Origin: Dirofilaria immitis
Lineage: Eukaryota > Nematoda > Chromadorea > Rhabditida > Onchocercidae
NCBI GenBank assembly: GCA_024305405.1
Contig: JAKNDB010000048.1
Location: 1-10,958 of the forward strand
DNA: 10,958 bases
Direction of reading: 5' to 3'
Shown: positions 7,823 through 10,958 of the stretch, piece after piece
Numbering within the stretch: the stretch's first letter is position 1
Layout: every line of letters begins with the position of its first letter
Notes under the pieces: generated by a model
The model's database searches: none
The model's input: only the letters and a program-made list of their open reading frames with translations
What the model was told of the DNA's origin: nothing
Made by a program: the position numbers and the translations under genes

Positions 7823-8927
7823 GTAAAATTTAATCGCTAATCAAAATTATGCTAATCCCCTTATTTTTAACCAGGATAAATTTGAGTGGATTTTAAATTA
7901 TTAATTATCAAATGATGATATGCTAGATCAATGCGTTATATTATGAAAGAATAAAAATTTTTCAAATAACAAAATACGTCGATGTGGAAAATAAATTTCT
8001 TTTAAGGTGTTATCAAGAATAATCGCCCATAAAGTGATTCTGCATACTGTAAATGCCAGAACATCTTTTGATTGGTGCAAAAATTTGAGTAGGATTCATA
8101 GGCGCGAGATTTCGATTCTAAGATTATCTAAAAATATGCATCAGCTTAATGAAAAATTATAGGATTAAGCTCGGAAAAATGCATTAGTAGTAAGGAACCA
8201 AGAGTTAATCTTGAAACTCTATTAATATCCATTTTTTAGTATTTTTTCTTAATTAGCTTCACCATAACTGCAAATTCTATAATTTTACACTTTCAGATTG
8301 AATCATTTTATAAATCTGTTTAAATTAGTAGAAAATGTCCTGTTTTGTTTGTGGAAATTAGCATTCATAGACTATCAATCATGTTTTTGGACTCATATGC
8401 ATGTATACACTTATATCTAAAAAGACACTTAAAATTATTAAAATAATATATCAAATTGACTTTGATGATATTTTCTTTGATCACACTTCTGTTGTTTTTG
8501 GTCACACAACTTAGATTCTGGCAAAATCAGCAAATAATTTATCTGGTTCCTGTCATATTTTTTTAACATCTCAAAATATATATCTCAAAATTGTGTTGGT
8601 TTATAATCCATTCTAACCGATGATTTATGCCTTATATTAGTTTTATCAAGAATATTGCCAAATAATTGACTTATTCAGCGAAAAACATTCGCGGAACTAG
8701 GCTTTGGATTGAATTGAAAAAGCTACAAATAGACGCTTGTGTTTCGAGTGAGAAATAATTTTTGATAAATGTATTAAGTTAGACTACAGACTTGAAATAT
8801 TCAATTTTTAGCAAGTTTTAATGTTATATCAGTAATTCAATAAAAATCATTTCATTAATTCTATTCTATGTTCCGTGAAAAAAACTGACTGATAATTTTG
8901 AATTTCATTATTAGTTGTTTTGAAATT
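7823..8927. other. AT-rich stretch without recognised genes
   Basis: There is no long frame, RNA gene or strong repeat. At 8339-8352 a frame reads SCFVCGN, like the start of a finger knuckle (C-x2-CG), but stops follow at once. It is noted only because of the other zinc-finger relics in the window. Confidence 0.5.
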
Positions 8928-9115
8928 ACACATGACTTTTATTTGCATAAATTTACATAAACCTATGAATTTCCATGAAACCATGAAAAATTTGTCAATA
9001 TTTCATAAAAGATATAAAGTATTAAAAATTACCAAGCCTTTCAAATTCGATTTTTTTCTATGAATCGTTTTCTACCACCATAAAAAAACTTCCATAATTA
9101 TGCAAAAGATCAAGC
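8928..9115 (-). repeat. Dispersed AT-rich repeat, copy C (inverted)
   Basis: Read on the reverse strand, this follows copy B block by block: TTTTGCATAATTATGGAAG, AAAACGATTCATAGAAAAAA (9050-9071 here), a TTTGAAAGGCTTGGTAAT stretch, then CATAGGTTTATGTAAATTT and ATGCAAATAAAAGTCATG. Beyond that, copies B and C diverge. Opposite orientation and about 3.6 kb separation show that the family is dispersed, which favours transposition over tandem duplication. Confidence 0.68.
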
Positions 9116-9134
9116 GTACTGTAATTTATTTCAG

Positions 9135-9371
9135 CATAGATAACATTCATGGAAATGTTTAAAATCAGTCGCCAAGTGACACGCCAAATCAATACAGCGC
9201 TTATTATTTTTCTGCGACTCATCCTTTGTATTATATATTTTCTCTGAATTATACGACGGAATCAAGTCCATCAGTCATTACAATTTATCGTCGAAATTGC
9301 TTGCGAATCAATATGCTGCTGCCTTATTAATTGCTATAGTTACATTGCCATTGTTTCTCACACAAGTAACA
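9135..9371 (+). other. Candidate exon region upstream of the right zinc-finger gene
   Basis: It lies between a TTTATTTCAG acceptor (ending 9134) and an ACA/GTAAGT donor (GT at 9372-9373), and is richer in G+C than its flanks. An ATG frame at 9149-9247 reads MEMFKISRQVTRQ and ends hydrophobic. A different frame, open from 9180 to 9497, includes LANQYAAALLIAIVTLPLFL, which resembles a signal or membrane segment but has no ATG. No single frame crosses the whole interval, so a coding call is unsafe. It could be 5' untranslated or coding sequence of the zinc-finger locus, or of a separate gene. Confidence 0.22.
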
Positions 9372-9753
9372 GTAAGTGAACAAATTATTGCTTCGACTAT
9401 TAAAACTAATACTTTAAAATTTTTTTATTTGGTTCTCAATTTTATCAATTTACTTGTCACTAGCCAATACTTTGCGTTTAAACTTTCTGTAGTATGAAAT
9501 GAAATTATAATACAGAAGATAGTTTAATTCCTGAATCATTTCATAGATACATTATGTCAATTCTTTTTGTTTTTCTATATCATATTTTGTTTCAAACCAG
9601 CATAGAAAATAGTTAGGTTTTAGAAATAAATGAGAATCAAATTTTTAATCTATCAGCATCACATTTTATTTTGGATCAATCACAATAAAATTTTTGATTT
9701 TTTTATATATTATTCTAATTCTTCGAAAACTCTTAGAAAGTAATCAATATCGG

Positions 9754-9849
9754 ATGATTATGAAGTGGTTATTGTTTAAAATTCCTGCAGCATATTTACT
9801 GATATCGATGGAATCTTGTAAAATGGTTGAGGCTGAGCAAGAAGTTTAG
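9754..9849 (+). other. Short hydrophobic frame before the zinc-finger exon
   Basis: The frame MIMKWLLFKIPAAYLLISME runs from 9754 to a stop at 9847. A donor-like T/GTAAAA at 9818 would join in correct phase to the acceptor at 9907, giving MES-Y-VPESDS and so a possible start for the zinc-finger exon, probably from the internal ATG at 9808. The phase match is real but one in three by chance, and a hydrophobic leader on a zinc-finger protein would be odd. Confidence 0.18.
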
Positions 9850-9900
9850 AGAAAAATAATCATCAAATCACACAAGTTATGAAGTGAATCATTTCAAATA

Positions 9901-9907
9901 ATTTCAG
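9901..9907 (+). promoter_or_regulatory. Probable splice acceptor of the zinc-finger exon
   Basis: ATTTCAG immediately precedes the coding stretch VPESDSTGRLDL and matches the nematode acceptor style. The frame is also open through the site, so the exon start is inferred from this string. If it is used, the intron splits a codon after its first base. Confidence 0.5.
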
Positions 9908-10317
9908 ACGTCCCTGAAAGTGATTCAACTGGTCGATTGGATTTAAATGAATATAGTGGAGAATATGGAAACGCGAAAAAACTCTTCAAGTACAAGAAAT
10001 CTGATACAGAATTCATTTATCGCAACCGTTTGAATCAACATAATCGAACAAATACAAGCAGGAAAGCGTTAGAAAGCAATGAATGCAGTAAACGTTTCAA
10101 TCGAGGCAGCAATCTGAACAGGCATTATCAAATACATAGAGACAAGGGACTGTTCAAGTGCGATGAATGCGGTAAGCATTTCAATCAACGCTGCCATCTG
10201 ATTGAGCATAATCGAACACATACAGGCGAGAAACCGTTCGAATGCTACGTATGCGGTAAACGTTTCAATCGAAACGGCAGTCTGAATAAGCATTATCAAA
10301 TACATACAGAGAAGTAA
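9908..10317 (+). CDS. C2H2 zinc-finger protein, first half of array
   Basis: This is an exon of a C2H2 zinc-finger protein, probably a nuclear DNA-binding factor. Counting codons from 9937, it holds four finger units at exact consensus spacing. Unit 1 has lost three ligands (Tyr19, Ser22, His35, Asn39). Unit 2 has Ser47 for the first Cys but keeps Cys50, His63 and His67. Units 3 (Cys75, Cys78, His91, His95) and 4 (Cys103, Cys106, His119, His123) are intact, joined by a perfect TGEKPF linker. Odd units end in HNRTH and even units in LN(R/K)HYQIH, so the array is built of two-finger modules. After HTEK (the Gly of the linker is missing) the frame meets TAA at 10315, inside an AT-rich insertion. 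No internal ATG precedes the fingers, so the start lies in an upstream exon. It is either the C-terminal exon of a short protein or the front of a broken one. The open frames on the opposite strand are shadows. Confidence 0.75.
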
Positions 10318-10340
10318 TATATATAATAAAATATATACAG
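10314..10340 (+). other. AT-rich insertion between fingers 4 and 5
   Basis: Compared with the module before it, the DNA between GAGAA (ending 10313) and the AAGTGC of finger 5 (from 10359) is 38 bases too long, and this AT-only core makes up most of the excess. It begins GTAATA and ends TACAG like a tiny intron of 27 bases. Removing 27 bases leaves the frame unchanged, while the following fingers lie in a different frame, so splicing would not repair the gene. It carries the TAA stop and an AATAAA (10325-10330). It is most likely a disabling insertion. A premature 3' end giving a short transcript is possible. Confidence 0.55.
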
Positions 10341-10734
10341 CCCTTGGAAATATTGTCCAAGTGCGATGAATGCGGTCGACGCTACCATCTGATTGAGCAT
10401 AATCGAACACATACAAGCGAGAAACCGTTCGAATGCCACGTATGCTGCAAGCATTTCAGGCGACGGAGCAATCTGAATAGGCATTATCGAAAACATAAAG
10501 ACAAGGAAACTTTCGAATACAAAGTATGCGGTGAAAAATTCGTTGATCTCGTCCAACTGAATAAACATAAATCATGTAAATCCAATGTTTATAACGCTAA
10601 ATTCAGCGGCAATTGGAATTTACTGATTCATAAAAAGAAACATGAAGATTCAACTAAAATACCTCATTTTTATAGATGACATCATTAAAATAGCTATATT
10701 AACAGAGAAAATAATTTCATATGCACGGCTGTGA
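10341..10734 (+). pseudogene. Frameshifted second half of the zinc-finger array
   Basis: In a frame different from the exon before it, 10341-10679 encodes four more finger units. Counting from 10344: unit 5 (Cys7, Cys10, His19, His23) has eight residues instead of twelve between Cys and His, through a clean 12-base deletion relative to unit 3. Unit 6 (Cys31, Cys34, His47, His51) is complete. Unit 7 has Tyr59 for its first Cys and ends H-x2-C. Unit 8 has Ser80 and Tyr83 for its Cys but keeps His96 and His100. The tail STKIPH matches the left gene's TAKIPH; a deletion then shifts the frame and gives a stop at 10677-10679. The lost tail continues in the old frame at 10675-10734 as DDIIKIAILTEKIIS, parallel to the left gene. 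Three independent lesions argue for decay, although a sequencing error at one of them cannot be excluded. Confidence 0.7.
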
Positions 10735-10958
10735 ACATTGCGTTACTTCTATGTTTTTTATTATTACTTAATTGATTGCTGAAAAAAATTAATAAGAATT
10801 GAACAAAAATAATAATTCATTTGTTTCTTATACATTTTCATTCCTTGTATTATCTGTATGACGAAAATAAGGTTATGAGTAAAAATATTTGGCAGCCAAT
10901 CTAACTAATATTTCAGTGAGTCTAAATCATATTGTCATTGGAATATAAAAGACGATAA

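Noticed and set aside
8336..8400. SCFVCGN as a zinc-finger knuckle
   Set aside because: Stop codons follow within three codons and the later His residues are at the wrong spacing.
10069..10568. Two reverse-strand open frames across the right zinc-finger array
   Set aside because: They mirror the repeated + strand finger modules; their peptides are antisense readings of the finger DNA.
1..10958. tRNA, rRNA, spliced-leader RNA or CRISPR array
   Set aside because: I looked for tRNA B-box-like GGTTCGAATCC strings, the nematode spliced-leader start and regularly spaced repeats, and saw none.

Overview
The window looks like AT-rich nuclear DNA from an invertebrate, most likely a nematode. The reasons are the AT-rich gene-poor spacers, several short splice acceptors of the TTTCAG/TTCCAG type without a long pyrimidine tract, AAG/GTAAGT-like donors, C2H2 zinc-finger arrays with TGEKP-type linkers, and a decayed BEL/Pao retroelement. 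I see no bacterial gene organisation, tRNA, rRNA or CRISPR. The placement rests on style, not on a diagnostic gene, and a filarial-type nematode is only a guess.

Layout. Positions 1-336 are the 3' end of a C2H2 zinc-finger gene that enters from the left. Positions 915-1227 hold a frameshifted C2H2 relic, with a weaker finger-like remnant at 1871-1977. A stop-ridden BEL/Pao pol fragment lies at 2434-2636. Copies of an AT-rich dispersed repeat lie at 2858-3100, 5236-5502, 5541-5640 (tail only) and 8928-9115 (reverse strand). Around 4868-5188 the reverse strand carries an unassigned open frame built on an imperfect internal duplication. A possible further zinc-finger fossil lies at 7110-7376 and an exon-like island at 7731-7802. 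From 9908 to 10734 there is a second zinc-finger locus of about eight finger units in two-finger modules. It is interrupted by an AT-rich insertion, frame changes and loss of metal ligands.

How it fits together. The two zinc-finger loci at the window ends are paralogues: their 3' tails share an IPH motif and a downstream block (DDII-K-x-x-ILTEKIIS) at the DNA and protein level. With the decayed copies between them, the window reads as part of a tandem C2H2 zinc-finger cluster undergoing gene duplication and decay, with transposable-element debris in the gaps. I found no evidence for a new enzymatic, defence or mobile system. The most unusual structures are the interrupted two-finger array on the right and the chain of zinc-finger relics.
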